A stretch of 64,000 bases of DNA from Novosphingobium ginsenosidimutans (GTDB lineage: Bacteria; Pseudomonadota; Alphaproteobacteria; Sphingomonadales; Sphingomonadaceae): the NCBI RefSeq assembly GCF_007954425.1, contig NZ_CP042345.1, positions 248,001 to 312,000 on the forward strand. The letters run 5' to 3'. The position numbers and the translations under genes are program-made. Shown here in pieces: positions 24,227 through 32,955 of the stretch; the first letter of the stretch is position 1, and every line of letters begins with the position of its first letter. The notes under the pieces were generated by a model. That model had not been told where the DNA came from and ran no database searches. It saw only the letters and a program-made list of their open reading frames with translations.

Positions 24227-25138
24227 TCAAAGCCAGTTGTTGTCGCGATACCATTGCGCCGTGGCCTTCAGCCCCTCGCGCGTCGGGATCAGCGGGCGCC
24301 ACAGACCGGATGGGGGACGAGAACCGTGGGTCACCACCCAATCCGGATGCGCCATGTACCCGACCCGATCGAGCGTCAGCTTGGCCCTGGGCCCGCGCAC
24401 GAACCGGTCGGCGCGCGCCACCCGTTCCAGCGAAGCGCGGCTGAGGTGGATCACCCAGGGTCGCCGCCCCATCGCCCAGCCGATCGTCCGGGCCAGTTCA
24501 TAGTGGCTCCAGCCGTTCTTGCGGCCATCATCGGGCTCGTAAACCCGGTGCGAGGCTTCTTCGCTGCGCGGCAGCAGCGCCAGCAGCAGGCGAGCGAGAT
24601 CATCGACGTGGATCAGCGAGCTGCGCCCTTCGCGCGGCGGCACCGGCAGAAGGCCCCAGCGAGCGAGCCGGAACATCTCGAGATACTCGGTATCGCGCGG
24701 GCCGTAGATTCCGGGTGGGCGCACAATGGTCCAGTCGATCCCGCTGGCGCGCACCAGCTTTTCCGCGCGGGCCTTGCTGGCGCCGTAGACTGATAGGTCC
24801 GGCTCGCGCGCGGAGAGCGAGGAGACATGGACCAGCCGCGGCACACCGGCCTGGCGCGCTGCTTCGATCACATTGAGCGTGCCGGTGACATTGCCGCGCT
24901 CGAACCCTTCCGGGTCGGGCGCATTGACCACGCCAGCGACATGGATCACCGCTTCTGTGCCCCGGCACAGCTTCCTGAGCGCCGCATGGTCATCGAGGTC
25001 GCCGCGCACCCACTCAACTCCGGCGCGTGGCGGCTGGTCGCGGCGGTTTAGCGCTCGGACGGCAATCCCGGCCTCCTCGGCACGATCAAGCAGGGCCTGG
25101 CCGACAAACCCGGTCGCCCCGGTTACGGCTATCGTCAC
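24227..25138 (-). CDS. NAD(P)-dependent epimerase/reductase, extended SDR
   Basis: 303-residue extended short-chain dehydrogenase. Rossmann motif VTGATGFVGQAL at the N-terminus, HVAGVVNAPDPEGFERGNVTGT, HVSSLSA, active-site YGASKARAE (Tyr and Lys), and VRPPGIYGPRDTEYLEMFRL. The C-terminal part is basic and unlike well-known sugar epimerases, so the substrate is unknown; some relatives are annotated as NDUFA9-like or nucleoside-diphosphate-sugar epimerases. It starts inside the end of proB (4-bp overlap), so it is probably expressed with proB. Confidence 0.82.
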   Translation of the reverse strand: MTIAVTGATGFVGQALLDRAEEAGIAVRALNRRDQPPRAGVEWVRGDLDDHAALRKLCRGTEAVIHVAGVVNAPDPEGFERGNVTGTLNVIEAARQAGVPRLVHVSSLSAREPDLSVYGASKARAEKLVRASGIDWTIVRPPGIYGPRDTEYLEMFRLARWGLLPVPPREGRSSLIHVDDLARLLLALLPRSEEASHRVYEPDDGRKNGWSHYELARTIGWAMGRRPWVIHLSRASLERVARADRFVRGPRAKLTLDRVGYMAHPDWVVTHGSRPPSGLWRPLIPTREGLKATAQWYRDNNWL

Positions 25139-26265
25139 AGCACCACCATCTGGTCACGGTGGACCACGGCCGAGCGCGGGGCATAGCCAAGCAAGGCAGC
25201 GTGTTCGGCCGAGTTGTGGCCCATAAGCCGCGCGCATTCGAGCGCATCGTATTCGGCCAGGCCGTGGGCCAGCGTTTCGCCCGCCTCGCTGCGGATCGCC
25301 ACGGCATCGCCGCGCTGGAACTCACCCTCGACCCTGATCACCCCGGCCGCGAGCAGGCTGGAACCCTTGGCCAATGCCCGCGCCGCCCCTGCATCGATCA
25401 CCAGCGCACCCTTCAGCCGCAACCGACCGCCGAGCCAGGCCTTACGCCCGGCATCCTTGCGGCGCGGCAGGAACAGCGTGCCGATCCCCTCGGCCGAAGC
25501 GCGGGCAATCGGCGCATCGTACAGGCCACTGGCGATGGCCAGCGCGATCCCGGCGCGCTCGGCAATCTCGGCCGCCTGGAGCTTCGACGTCATGCCCCCA
25601 GAGCCCATGCCAGACGAAGATCCGCCTGTGGCCATGGCATGAACCTCGGCGGTCACCCCGCGCACCTCGGGCAGCAGCATGGCCCCCGGTTCGGCCGGGT
25701 TGCGATCGAACAGGCCATCGACATCGGACAGCAGGAGCACGGCATTGGCCTGCGCCGCCTGGGCCACCCGAGCGGCCAACCGGTCGTTATCGCCAAAGCG
25801 GATTTCCTGGGTGGCGACGCTATCATTCTCGTTGATCACCGGCACGGCCCCGGCATCGAGTAGCCGGGTCAGCGTGGCGGTGGCGTTGAGGTAGCGGCGG
25901 CGGTCTTCCAGGTCTTCCAGCGTCAGCAGCAATTGCGCGGCGGTGACGCCGTGCGCGCTCAGCAGTTCGGCCCAGAGGCCCGAGAGGGCGATCTGCCCGA
26001 CTGCTGCAGCAGCCTGGGCATCGGCCAGGCTCCCGCGCCCGCCCTTGTCGAGACCGAGCTTGGCCGCACCTAGTGCAATCGCGCCCGAGGAGACGACGAT
26101 CACTTCTTGCCCGCCTGCGCGGGCGGCGGCGATCTCTGCCACCAAGCCTTCCAGCCAGGCCCGGCGCACCCCGTCCTTGCCGACCAGCAGCGACGAGCCA
26201 ACCTTGACCACCAGGCGGCGGCACAGCGCGGCATCGGCCAGATCGGACAGGCGGGTGATCTTCAT
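25135..26265 (-). CDS. proB: glutamate 5-kinase
   Basis: First step of proline synthesis, phosphorylating glutamate. 376 residues, with the amino-acid kinase domain (about 15-255: RRLVVKVGSSLLV, VIVVSSGAIALGAAKLGL, VINENDSVATQEIRFGDND, GGMTSKLQAAEIA) and a C-terminal PUA domain (about 280-360). Binding-site residues D/N and the GGMxxKxxAA signature are intact. The pathway partner proC is 3.4 kb downstream on the same strand; proA is not in the window. Located between the SDR and obgE, the common obgE-proB order of alphaproteobacteria. Confidence 0.95.
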   Translation of the reverse strand: MKITRLSDLADAALCRRLVVKVGSSLLVGKDGVRRAWLEGLVAEIAAARAGGQEVIVVSSGAIALGAAKLGLDKGGRGSLADAQAAAAVGQIALSGLWAELLSAHGVTAAQLLLTLEDLEDRRRYLNATATLTRLLDAGAVPVINENDSVATQEIRFGDNDRLAARVAQAAQANAVLLLSDVDGLFDRNPAEPGAMLLPEVRGVTAEVHAMATGGSSSGMGSGGMTSKLQAAEIAERAGIALAIASGLYDAPIARASAEGIGTLFLPRRKDAGRKAWLGGRLRLKGALVIDAGAARALAKGSSLLAAGVIRVEGEFQRGDAVAIRSEAGETLAHGLAEYDALECARLMGHNSAEHAALLGYAPRSAVVHRDQMVVL

Positions 26266-26313
26266 GGCTTGCCGATTAGCGGACGGGCCCGCTCCCGCAA
26301 GCTTTTACTACCT

Positions 26314-26453
26314 GTCATCCCCGCGAAAGCGGGGACCCATCTCCAATACTGGCGCACAACCCAGCGGCTGCAATCGAGCGCAGCCGGGCCTCCCTGAACG
26401 GTAAGCCTTTCTGGCTACGTCTCGTGTTGGGTCCCCGCTTTCGCGGGGATGAC
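26314..26453. repeat. paired inverted REP-like palindromes
   Basis: Two identical 26-bp units in opposite orientation (26314-26339 and 26428-26453) enclose 88 bp. Each unit folds on itself as CCCCGC-GAAA-GCGGGG, a very stable GNRA tetraloop hairpin, and the two together form a larger stem. It resembles REP/BIME intergenic elements that recur in sphingomonad genomes. The element fills the gap between proB and obgE and could terminate or stabilise transcripts. Confidence 0.75.
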
Positions 26454-26466
26454 GACTGCGTTGGGG

Positions 26467-27522
26467 TTAGACGGGCGACCAGGGTTTGTCGTCGCCCTCT
26501 TCCTGTTCGCCAGCCGGACGTTCGGTGCCGGTGGCGGCGGGCAGGTATTCGATCACGGCATCGAGCAGGGCGTCCATGCCCTTGCCCGTCGCGCCGGAGA
26601 TCGGATAGACCTTCTTCGCACCCGCAGCCTTCAGTTCCTTGATGAACATCTTGACCAGCTCGGCATCGACCGTGTCGACCTTGTTGAGCGCGATCAGGCG
26701 CGGCTTTTCATCAAGCCCGTTGCCATAGGCTTCGAGTTCTTCCTCGATGATCTCCAGCGCCTCGGCTGGATCGGTGCCATTGATGTCGATCAGGTGGATC
26801 AGCACGCGGCAGCGTTCGATATGGCCAAGGAACCGGTCACCAATGCCTGCGCCATCAGCCGCTCCCGCGATCAGGCCAGGAATGTCCGCCAGCACGAATT
26901 CGCGGTTGCGGTGCCGCACAACGCCTAGCTGCGGTTTCAGCGTGGTGAAGGCGTAATCGCCGACCTTGGCCTTGGTGTTGGTGATCTGGTTGATGAAGGT
27001 ACTCTTGCCGGCATTGGGCAAGCCGACCAACCCGGCATCGGCCAGCAGCTTGAGCCGCAGCCAGACATACATCTCCTCACCCATCTCGCCCGGCTGATGC
27101 TGGCGCGGGGCGCGGTTGGTGCTGGTCTTGTAGCTGGCGTTACCGCGCCCGCCCATGCCGCCTTCAAGGAAGGTCACGCGCTGGCCAGCCTCGGTCAGGT
27201 CAAGCAGCACGGTTTCGCGGTCATCATCGGAAATCAGCTGGGTGCCGACCGGGACCTTGATCACCAAATCCTTGCCGGCCGCGCCATTGCGGTTCTTGCC
27301 CGAGCCATGAACGCCGCGCGGGGCTTTGAAGTGCTGGGCATAGCGGAAGTCGATCAGGGTATTCAGGCCCGCGACCGCCTCGAAAATGATGTCCCCGCCC
27401 TTGCCGCCGTTGCCGCCGTCAGGGCCGCCGTATTCGACATACTTCTCCCGCCGGAACGACACAGCCCCGGGGCCGCCCTGGCCGGAGCGGATGTAGATCT
27501 TGGCCTGGTCGAGAAAATGCAT
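26467..27522 (-). CDS. obgE: Obg GTPase
   Basis: Essential ribosome-associated GTPase (CgtA/ObgE), 351 residues. The glycine-rich Obg fold (about 1-158) opens MHFLDQAKIYIRSGQGG and includes GGPDGGNGGKGGD. The G domain (about 160-325) has G1 GLPNAGKST, G3 DIPGLI, G4 NKVD and G5 SGATGKG. The C-terminal tail is short and acidic (about 330-351), lacking the larger OCT domain of some Firmicutes. Affects 50S maturation and stress responses. Confidence 0.97.
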   Translation of the reverse strand: MHFLDQAKIYIRSGQGGPGAVSFRREKYVEYGGPDGGNGGKGGDIIFEAVAGLNTLIDFRYAQHFKAPRGVHGSGKNRNGAAGKDLVIKVPVGTQLISDDDRETVLLDLTEAGQRVTFLEGGMGGRGNASYKTSTNRAPRQHQPGEMGEEMYVWLRLKLLADAGLVGLPNAGKSTFINQITNTKAKVGDYAFTTLKPQLGVVRHRNREFVLADIPGLIAGAADGAGIGDRFLGHIERCRVLIHLIDINGTDPAEALEIIEEELEAYGNGLDEKPRLIALNKVDTVDAELVKMFIKELKAAGAKKVYPISGATGKGMDALLDAVIEYLPAATGTERPAGEQEEGDDKPWSPV

Positions 27523-27583
27523 GGAACGGTTCTAACGGGATTTGGCGCGATTGTCGCGCTTTGGAAAAAGCACAGCCAGTGTG

Positions 27584-27711
27584 CCGAAAATTGCTTCAGA
27601 TCGAGCCGAGAATGGTGCCGGGCGAGAACCGGCGCGCAGCGACCATCAGGGTCGTGAGCACCGGAAGCGCAGGCCGGTGCCGTTCGCAGGCCGATCTGGA
27701 GCAATTTGCGG
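27584..27711. repeat. 128-bp element with 20-bp terminal inverted repeats
   Basis: The ends (27584-27603 and 27692-27711) are inverted copies matching at 18 of 20 positions; one arm reads CCGAAAATTGCTTCAGATCG. The interior holds smaller hairpins (for example GCGACC-ATCA-GGGTCG). It lies exactly between the 3' end of tRNA-Ala and obgE. Candidate miniature element or folded RNA; no coding potential. Confidence 0.55.
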
Positions 27712-27716
27712 TACAC

Positions 27717-27792
<76 letters not shown>

Positions 27793-27805
27793 GTTCCAGT
27801 GCTAA

Positions 27806-27823
27806 CAGGCGGCAGGCCGCCTG
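27806..27823 (-). terminator. hairpin after the 248-residue protein gene
   Basis: CAGGCGG-CAGG-CCGCCTG, a 7-bp stem with a 4-nt loop, about 50 bp past the stop of the gene at 27874-28620 and 14 bp before tRNA-Ala on the minus strand. There is no U-run; a weak terminator at best. Confidence 0.4.
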
Positions 27824-27873
27824 ATGCGAGGCGCCCCCTTAGCGAAAGGCGCTCCGGCTTGGAAGCGCAAAAG

Positions 27874-28620
27874 TTACTGCGCGGTAGCGCGGGTTTCCGC
27901 CATCGCCAGTGGGCTGGTGACCGGGACCAGGATATTGGTACCTGGGGCATAGCCGGCCCACTTGGTCTCCCAGGCGGCCAGGTCAGCCTTGTACTGATCG
28001 TAGCGCTTGTAGAAATCGTCAAACACGATCTCCAAGTTCGGCAGGCTGACCGCGGCGAAGCGATCAAGCTGGCCAACCTTCACCGCCTTGGCGTCGTTGC
28101 TCATCGCCAGCGCCGCATCGCAGAAGGCTGAGAGCGTCGGCGGCATGGCGAAGCGATTGTAGACTTCGGTCATGTACTTTTCGCGGTTCTTGACGAAGCC
28201 CGCGCCATACTTGCCGCGCCATTCGCTATCGACCTGTAGGTTGGCCGCGCGCAGCGCCTTGGCATGGGTGCGCAGAAAGGCGCGGTAATTGACCACGATC
28301 TGGGCGTGCTTGGGCTCAAGGCAGTTCAGCGCGGCGACGTTATAGCCCGAACGCAGGTTCCAGGTGGTCTGAGCGGGCGAAATGTTGCGGTTGACGCTGA
28401 CCCGCAGGCCATCGGCACCTACTGCCGGTGTCACGAAATTGGGCGAGGCATTGTTGGGCGGGCTGGGCTTGTAAGGCACGAAGACCCACTTCTCAGCGGG
28501 GGGCGGTGGTGGCGGCGGCGGGAGGACAGGCTTCTTTTTCTTCGCATCGGCCGCACTGGCAACCAGCAGCAGCGAGAGCGCCGCAGCCCCCAATGCGGTG
28601 TTCAACGTATAGCGTGCCAT
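27874..28620 (-). CDS. exported protein of unknown function, polyproline linker
   Basis: 248 residues. A signal peptide ([26 protein letters not shown]) is followed by a KKKKPV tract and an eight-proline run, then a globular domain (about 50-235) with two cysteines that could pair across the fold (ALNCLEPK and SAFCDAAL). The domain begins [20 protein letters not shown] do not recognise a named family; it looks like a Sphingomonadales-specific periplasmic protein. The ATG at 28620 follows GAGAGGG and gives a proper signal peptide, unlike the longer upstream option. Confidence 0.65.
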   Translation of the reverse strand: MARYTLNTALGAAALSLLLVASAADAKKKKPVLPPPPPPPPAEKWVFVPYKPSPPNNASPNFVTPAVGADGLRVSVNRNISPAQTTWNLRSGYNVAALNCLEPKHAQIVVNYRAFLRTHAKALRAANLQVDSEWRGKYGAGFVKNREKYMTEVYNRFAMPPTLSAFCDAALAMSNDAKAVKVGQLDRFAAVSLPNLEIVFDDFYKRYDQYKADLAAWETKWAGYAPGTNILVPVTSPLAMAETRATAQ

Positions 28621-28710
28621 TCTTTGACCCTCTCCAACCCCGCCAAGGGCATTCCATAGCAAGGCAAGCTTGCCCCAAGCTGAAGCCGCGCCTTAGCCCC
28701 TCGCACTCGC

Positions 28711-28748
28711 AAAGAAAATGCCCGGCGCGCCGAATAGCGCGCCGGGCA
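28711..28748 (-). terminator. rho-independent terminator of the BI-1 gene
   Basis: Perfect 12-bp stem TGCCCGGCGCGC/GCGCGCCGGGCA with a CGAATA loop, followed on the minus strand by TTTTCTTT. It lies 34 bp past the Bax-inhibitor-1 stop. Confidence 0.9.
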
Positions 28749-28781
28749 CGATCAGAGCCCAGTTTGATGAACTGCGAAGGG

Positions 28782-29528
28782 TTACTCGCGGTTCCCCAGG
28801 AAGCTCAGCAGGAACTGGAACATGTTGATGAAGTCCAGGTAGAGCGTCAGCGCGCCCAGCACGACCGCCTTGCCGGCGAATTCGGTGCCCTGCAGCATGT
28901 AGTACTCCTGCTTCAGGCGCTGCGTATCCCATGCGGTCAGACCCGCGAAGATCACCACGCCGAGGATCGAGATCGCCAGCTGGAGCGCGCTCGACTGCAA
29001 GAAGATGTTGATCAGCATCGCGATCAGGATCCCGATCAGGCCCATCACCATGAACGAACCCATGCCGGACAGGCTCTTCTTAGTGGTGTAGCCGAACAGG
29101 CTGAGACCCGCGAAGGCACCGGCCGTGGCGAAGAACGTGCTGGCGATCGAGCTGGCAGTGAAGACCAGGAAGATCGACGACATCGACAGGCCCATGACGG
29201 TGCAGAAGCCCCAGAACAGCAGCTGGAGCGTGCTGGTGGCCATACGATTGGCACCCAGGCTCATCGCGAAGACAAAACCAAGCGGAGCCAGCATGATCAC
29301 CCAGCGCAGCGGTGTGGCAAGCACTTGGGCCGCAAGACCCGAATTGGCAAACAGCAGCGCGACGATGCCCGAGAGGAGCACGCCGGAGGCCATGTAATTG
29401 TAAATGGCGAGCATGTGCTTGCGCAGACCCGCGTCAAAGGTCACGCCCGTGCCAAGCACTTCGCCATTGAGGCTGGGGGACGCACCGAAGCCCGTCTTGG
29501 TGGGCTGGGGATCGTTCCAGTTAGCCAT
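28782..29528 (-). CDS. Bax inhibitor-1/YccA family membrane protein
   Basis: 248 residues with seven membrane helices. The cytosolic N-terminus (MANWNDPQPTKTGFGASPSL) leads into HMLAIYNYMASGVLLSGIVALLF. Typical family features are the small-residue-rich helices (SSIASTFFATAGAFAGLSLFGY), the conserved YTTKKSLSGMGSFMVMGLIG segment, and AWDTQRLKQEYYML followed by LYLDFINMFQFLL with the di-aspartate pH-sensor region. Related proteins are calcium-leak channels or quality-control partners of FtsH. It is monocistronic, with its own terminator. GGAGA lies about 9 bases before the ATG. Confidence 0.93.
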   Translation of the reverse strand: MANWNDPQPTKTGFGASPSLNGEVLGTGVTFDAGLRKHMLAIYNYMASGVLLSGIVALLFANSGLAAQVLATPLRWVIMLAPLGFVFAMSLGANRMATSTLQLLFWGFCTVMGLSMSSIFLVFTASSIASTFFATAGAFAGLSLFGYTTKKSLSGMGSFMVMGLIGILIAMLINIFLQSSALQLAISILGVVIFAGLTAWDTQRLKQEYYMLQGTEFAGKAVVLGALTLYLDFINMFQFLLSFLGNRE

Positions 29529-29634
29529 GATGACTTAATCTCCGTGTTGCGGGCCGCACTATAGCCACCCGATGCATGGAATATCGGTAAGATCAGCGCC
29601 GCTTTCAAGTGAAATCGGAATGATCTGGTCCTGA

Positions 29635-30447
29635 TTAACTCTCTTTTGGTGCTGCCGAGAAGGCCGCCAGCGCCGCCCCACGGTCCCGCGCCGCGCGCAA
29701 GGTCGCCACGACAAGCTTTTCAAGCGCTTGATCGGCATCGAGGACTTTCAAACCGGCCTCGGTCGTGCCGCCCGGGCTGGCAACCATCCGGGCAAGTTCA
29801 GCCGGCGAATGCGGCGACTCGCGCGCCAGCTCGGCCGCGCCCTCGACCATGGCGAGCGCCAGCCGCTGCGCCTGAGCTGTGCTAAAGCCAAGCTCTGCCC
29901 CACCCGCTGCAAGCGCATCGATGAAGCGATAGACGAAGGCCGGACCCGAACCGACCAGCGCCGTAGCGAGATCGAACTGCGCCTCGGTGATCCATTCGGG
30001 AGTGCCAAGTGGTGCCAGAAGCTCGTTAACCTCATTGCGTACTGCCTGATCAAGGCCAAGCTCGGCCAAGGCCATCGGCGACTTGCCCAACGCCGCCGCT
30101 AGGTTGGGCATGATCCGCACCCAGCCAGCGGCATCGGGCAGCGCAGCGGAAAGGCTGGCCAATTCGATGCCGGCGAGGATCGACAGTACCAACGTTTCGG
30201 GGCCAACCTGCGGAGCGAGCCCAGCTGCAACCTCGGCAAAGCCCTGTGGCTTTACCCCCAGCAGGACAGCATCGAAGTGGCTCGGCGGCAGTTCACGCAG
30301 CAGGCCTACGCCATCGGGGGCCCCAGCGAGATAGGGATCGACCACTGTAAACCGGGCCGGATCGGCGCCGGCTGCCAGCCAGCCGCGCAGCATGGCCCCG
30401 CCCATGTTGCCGCAGCCGACCATCAGGATCGAATCAAGCTTGCCCAT
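29635..30447 (-). CDS. proC: pyrroline-5-carboxylate reductase
   Basis: Last step of proline biosynthesis, 270 residues. Rossmann N-terminus SILMVGCGNMGGAMLRGW, then AVLLGVKPQGFAEVA and VLSILAGIELASL. The C-terminal all-helical dimer domain carries the family signature SGPAFVYRFIDALAAGG and SPGGTTEAGLKVLD. An in-frame TTG at 30453 would add two residues; ATG at 30447 is preferred. It lies 9 bp after ybjN and is probably co-transcribed with it. Works with proB (25.1 kb) in the same pathway. Confidence 0.95.
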   Translation of the reverse strand: MGKLDSILMVGCGNMGGAMLRGWLAAGADPARFTVVDPYLAGAPDGVGLLRELPPSHFDAVLLGVKPQGFAEVAAGLAPQVGPETLVLSILAGIELASLSAALPDAAGWVRIMPNLAAALGKSPMALAELGLDQAVRNEVNELLAPLGTPEWITEAQFDLATALVGSGPAFVYRFIDALAAGGAELGFSTAQAQRLALAMVEGAAELARESPHSPAELARMVASPGGTTEAGLKVLDADQALEKLVVATLRAARDRGAALAAFSAAPKES

Positions 30448-30456
30448 CGGCAAGCC

Positions 30457-30963
30457 CTACGCTTCCCCGGCCGCATCGACCAGCGAGGCGGCAAGCGCTT
30501 CCTCGGGGGTCTTGTCGCCCCACAGGATGAACTGGAAGGCCGGGTAGAACCGGTCGCATTCCTCAATCGCAGCTTCGACCGCAACCTGGGCCTGGGCCAG
30601 GCTCAGCAGACCTTCATCACCCAGCAGCAGGCCGTGGCGGTAAAGCAGCACGTTGCCGTTCGACCAGATGTCAAAGTGGCCGACCCAGAGCTGTTCATTG
30701 ACCAGGGCCAGCAGCTCGTAGACGCCGGTGCGCTTGTCGTCCGGCACACGGATATCGGGCAGGCAGAGCAGCTGGAGCACGTGGTCCTCGCGCCGCCAGA
30801 TGCCGCGCACCGTGTAGTTGGCCCAGCTGCCCTTGATCTCGCCCGAGATCTCGTCCTCGCCTACAAACTCGCAGGGCCAGCCGCGCGCCTCGAAAAGCGA
30901 CGCCAGCATGTCGACCGGAGCCGCATCCTCGTCACGTTGATAATCGCGGTTGCCCTGCATCAT
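30457..30963 (-). CDS. YbjN-domain protein
   Basis: 168 residues, YbjN family (type III secretion chaperone-like fold). Characteristic segments: DMLASLFEARGWPCEFVGEDEISGEIKGSW (quoted partly: ARGWPCEFVGEDEISGE), LQLLCLPDIRVPDDKR, VYELLALVNEQLWVGHFDIW and RHGLLLGDEGLL. The family is linked to stress, motility and membrane phenotypes in E. coli, but its molecular role is unsettled. Start choice is uncertain: ATG at 30963 or 30960, or an upstream GTG. Transcribed just before proC, an arrangement common in alphaproteobacteria. Confidence 0.85.
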   Translation of the reverse strand: MMQGNRDYQRDEDAAPVDMLASLFEARGWPCEFVGEDEISGEIKGSWANYTVRGIWRREDHVLQLLCLPDIRVPDDKRTGVYELLALVNEQLWVGHFDIWSNGNVLLYRHGLLLGDEGLLSLAQAQVAVEAAIEECDRFYPAFQFILWGDKTPEEALAASLVDAAGEA

Positions 30964-31027
30964 GGGCGCTGGATGCGTTGCCACGGGTCCGGCGACAATG
31001 GGCGGCCTCGCCGCGGCTGCGCAAAAC

Positions 31028-31057
31028 TTTACAACCCTGTTTACAAGGTGTGGAAAA
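31028..31057 (-). promoter_or_regulatory. TTGTAAA direct repeat and DnaA-box-like site upstream of ybjN
   Basis: On the minus strand, TTTTCCACA (31049-31057, fits the relaxed DnaA consensus TTWTNCACA) is followed by TTGTAAA-N5-TTGTAAA (31046-31028, 12-bp period). This AT-rich patch between the SPOR gene and ybjN probably holds the ybjN-proC promoter. Confidence 0.35.
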
Positions 31058-31069
31058 GACGTCCTGACG

Positions 31070-32842
31070 TCACTTCGCCGTGGGCAACGGATCGACCACC
31101 TGGCCGGCCGGGCTGGTCCAGACGAAAGCGTCCGAAATCCCCGCCTTCTTCAGTTGGGCGAGCAGCGTGGTGGCCGCCTTCTCAGATGGGAACGGACCTG
31201 TCAGCAGCCGCGTCGCCTGGCCCCAAGCGCTGGTGAAACCCTTGCGCCCCTTGAACAAATCGGGGTCGTTGCGGCTGAAGCGGCGGAAATCACCGGCCAG
31301 CCCAGGCTTGTCGCGGCTCGCGGCGAGCTGAATCCAGATCCGGCTGGGCTGAGTCGCCGCAGGGCTCTTGGCGGCGGCTTCCTTGGCCTTGGCGGCCTTC
31401 GCTTCAGCGGCTTCGGCCTTGGCGCGGTCGGCTGCGATCTTGCGCAGGTCAACCGCCCCAGCGATCGGCTCAGCCTCGCGGCTGGGCGGGGCGAGGTCAG
31501 CAAAGACATCGGCCAGACTGCGTTGGCGGGGCGGTGCCGGCGGAGGCGGAGACGGAGGTGGCGGTGCCACGACCACCGGTACCGGTGCGGGTGCGGGTGC
31601 CGGTGCTGGCGTTGGTGCAGGCGGGGGAGCCGGTGCGGCAACAGTCCTGGCAAGGTCAAACTGGGCCGACGCAGCTGCCGCGGGCTTGCTTTCCAAACCG
31701 GGACTCGGCGCAGCCGCAGACGCTGGGCTGGGCACAGCCGCCTTCGGCTGCTGGGCTGGTGCAGCTGCCGGGACCGGCGTGGGCGCTGGCGGCGGTGCCA
31801 CGGCGATCCGGACCGGCTGGGGTTCAGGCGGCACTGGCCGGACATCGACGCGGACAGGCGCCGGCTTGGCAGCTTCGACTTTGGGCTGCTCTTGCCTGGC
31901 AACCTGGCGGTTGCGCGAGCGGCTGGCGCGATCGTTCTTGACCGGGACGGTGGCCGCCGCCGGCTTGTCAGCCGCAGCCAGCACGACTTTCGGCCGGATG
32001 AAGGCGGCAATGCGCGGATCGTCGCGCCCGATCTCCGCCGCGCGCGGGAAATGGCCCAGATTGGCGGCAGCAGCCTGCTGCGCTGCGGTCAGCCGCGGCA
32101 TATAGCGCAGGTAGGCGACCATCCCTCCGGCCGCTGCTTCGGGCAGGTTGGCGCGGGCGACAGCCTCGGCCTCGCTAGCCAGCCCCAGGATCGCGAAGGC
32201 AAAAGCGCGGGTCCGCCAGGCAGCCTTGTCCTGCTTCTGCAGCAATGGGCTAAGCGTAACTTCCATACCGCGCCGATCGCCCGAGATCGCCTGGCTTAGC
32301 GCCAGGCGTCGCAGCGTCTCGTCATCAGGGCCGGCGCTGAGTGCCTGGCGGTAGTAGCGCTGGGCCAGTTCATTATCGCCGACGAGGTCATAGGCGAGGC
32401 CGCGCTCCGACAGCAGCTTGGGATCGACTGGCCCGAGACGCTCGGCTGTTTCAAACAGCGGGATCGCAGAATAGGGATCTTCAGCCAGAACCATCGCCCC
32501 TGCCAGCCCGGCCTTGACGTTGGGATTGGCCGGCTGCAGCTGGTCGGCACGGCGATAGAAACCCATTGCGGCCTCGGCATCACCGATCGCGGCCGATGCC
32601 TTGCCTGCCTCGATCAGCGCCGTCACGTCACGCGGGTTACGAGCCAGCTTGTTCAGCGCCGCATTAAGCATCATCCCCGGCCCGCCCGGCAGTGGTTGAA
32701 CCACCGGCTGGCTGACCGCGTCGATCTCACCATCGTCGACCTGGGCATCGGCCTGAGCAAAAGCCGGGTTCAGTGCCAGGCCAAACGAGGACCCGGTCAG
32801 CAGCGCGAAACGGACCAGTCTGGCCGAAATGGAGGGGGACAT
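31070..32842 (-). CDS. SPOR-domain protein with TPR region
   Basis: 590 residues, envelope protein likely to act at division septa. Signal peptide MSPSISARLVRFALLTGSSFGLALNPAFA-QAD. TPR-like helices cover about residues 50-270 (ALIEAGKASAAIGDAEAAMGFYRRADQLQ and following). A long Pro/Ala/Val linker (about 300-500) spans the periplasm. The C-terminal SPOR domain (about 505-585: IWIQLAASRDKPGLAGDF ... LLTGPFPSEKAATTLLAQL) binds glycan strands lacking stem peptides. It lies just downstream of ftsZ on the same strand, supporting a division role. The ATG at 32842 gives the signal peptide. Confidence 0.88.
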   Translation of the reverse strand: MSPSISARLVRFALLTGSSFGLALNPAFAQADAQVDDGEIDAVSQPVVQPLPGGPGMMLNAALNKLARNPRDVTALIEAGKASAAIGDAEAAMGFYRRADQLQPANPNVKAGLAGAMVLAEDPYSAIPLFETAERLGPVDPKLLSERGLAYDLVGDNELAQRYYRQALSAGPDDETLRRLALSQAISGDRRGMEVTLSPLLQKQDKAAWRTRAFAFAILGLASEAEAVARANLPEAAAGGMVAYLRYMPRLTAAQQAAAANLGHFPRAAEIGRDDPRIAAFIRPKVVLAAADKPAAATVPVKNDRASRSRNRQVARQEQPKVEAAKPAPVRVDVRPVPPEPQPVRIAVAPPPAPTPVPAAAPAQQPKAAVPSPASAAAPSPGLESKPAAAASAQFDLARTVAAPAPPPAPTPAPAPAPAPVPVVVAPPPPSPPPPAPPRQRSLADVFADLAPPSREAEPIAGAVDLRKIAADRAKAEAAEAKAAKAKEAAAKSPAATQPSRIWIQLAASRDKPGLAGDFRRFSRNDPDLFKGRKGFTSAWGQATRLLTGPFPSEKAATTLLAQLKKAGISDAFVWTSPAGQVVDPLPTAK

Positions 32843-32955
32843 CGGGACCCTGAAAGCGAGAATGAACGACCCGCCGATTTGGCGACCCGGCAGCATTAAT
32901 CGAATTATGCCCCCGGCGGAACGGCTTTGCGCCGAACCGCCAGGTTCAATCCACT

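Noticed and set aside
29529..29634. Possible ybhL leader RNA upstream of the Bax-inhibitor-1 gene
   Set aside because: A leader of this name is known upstream of such genes in some alphaproteobacteria, but I could not find a convincing conserved stem here by eye. An Infernal search would decide.
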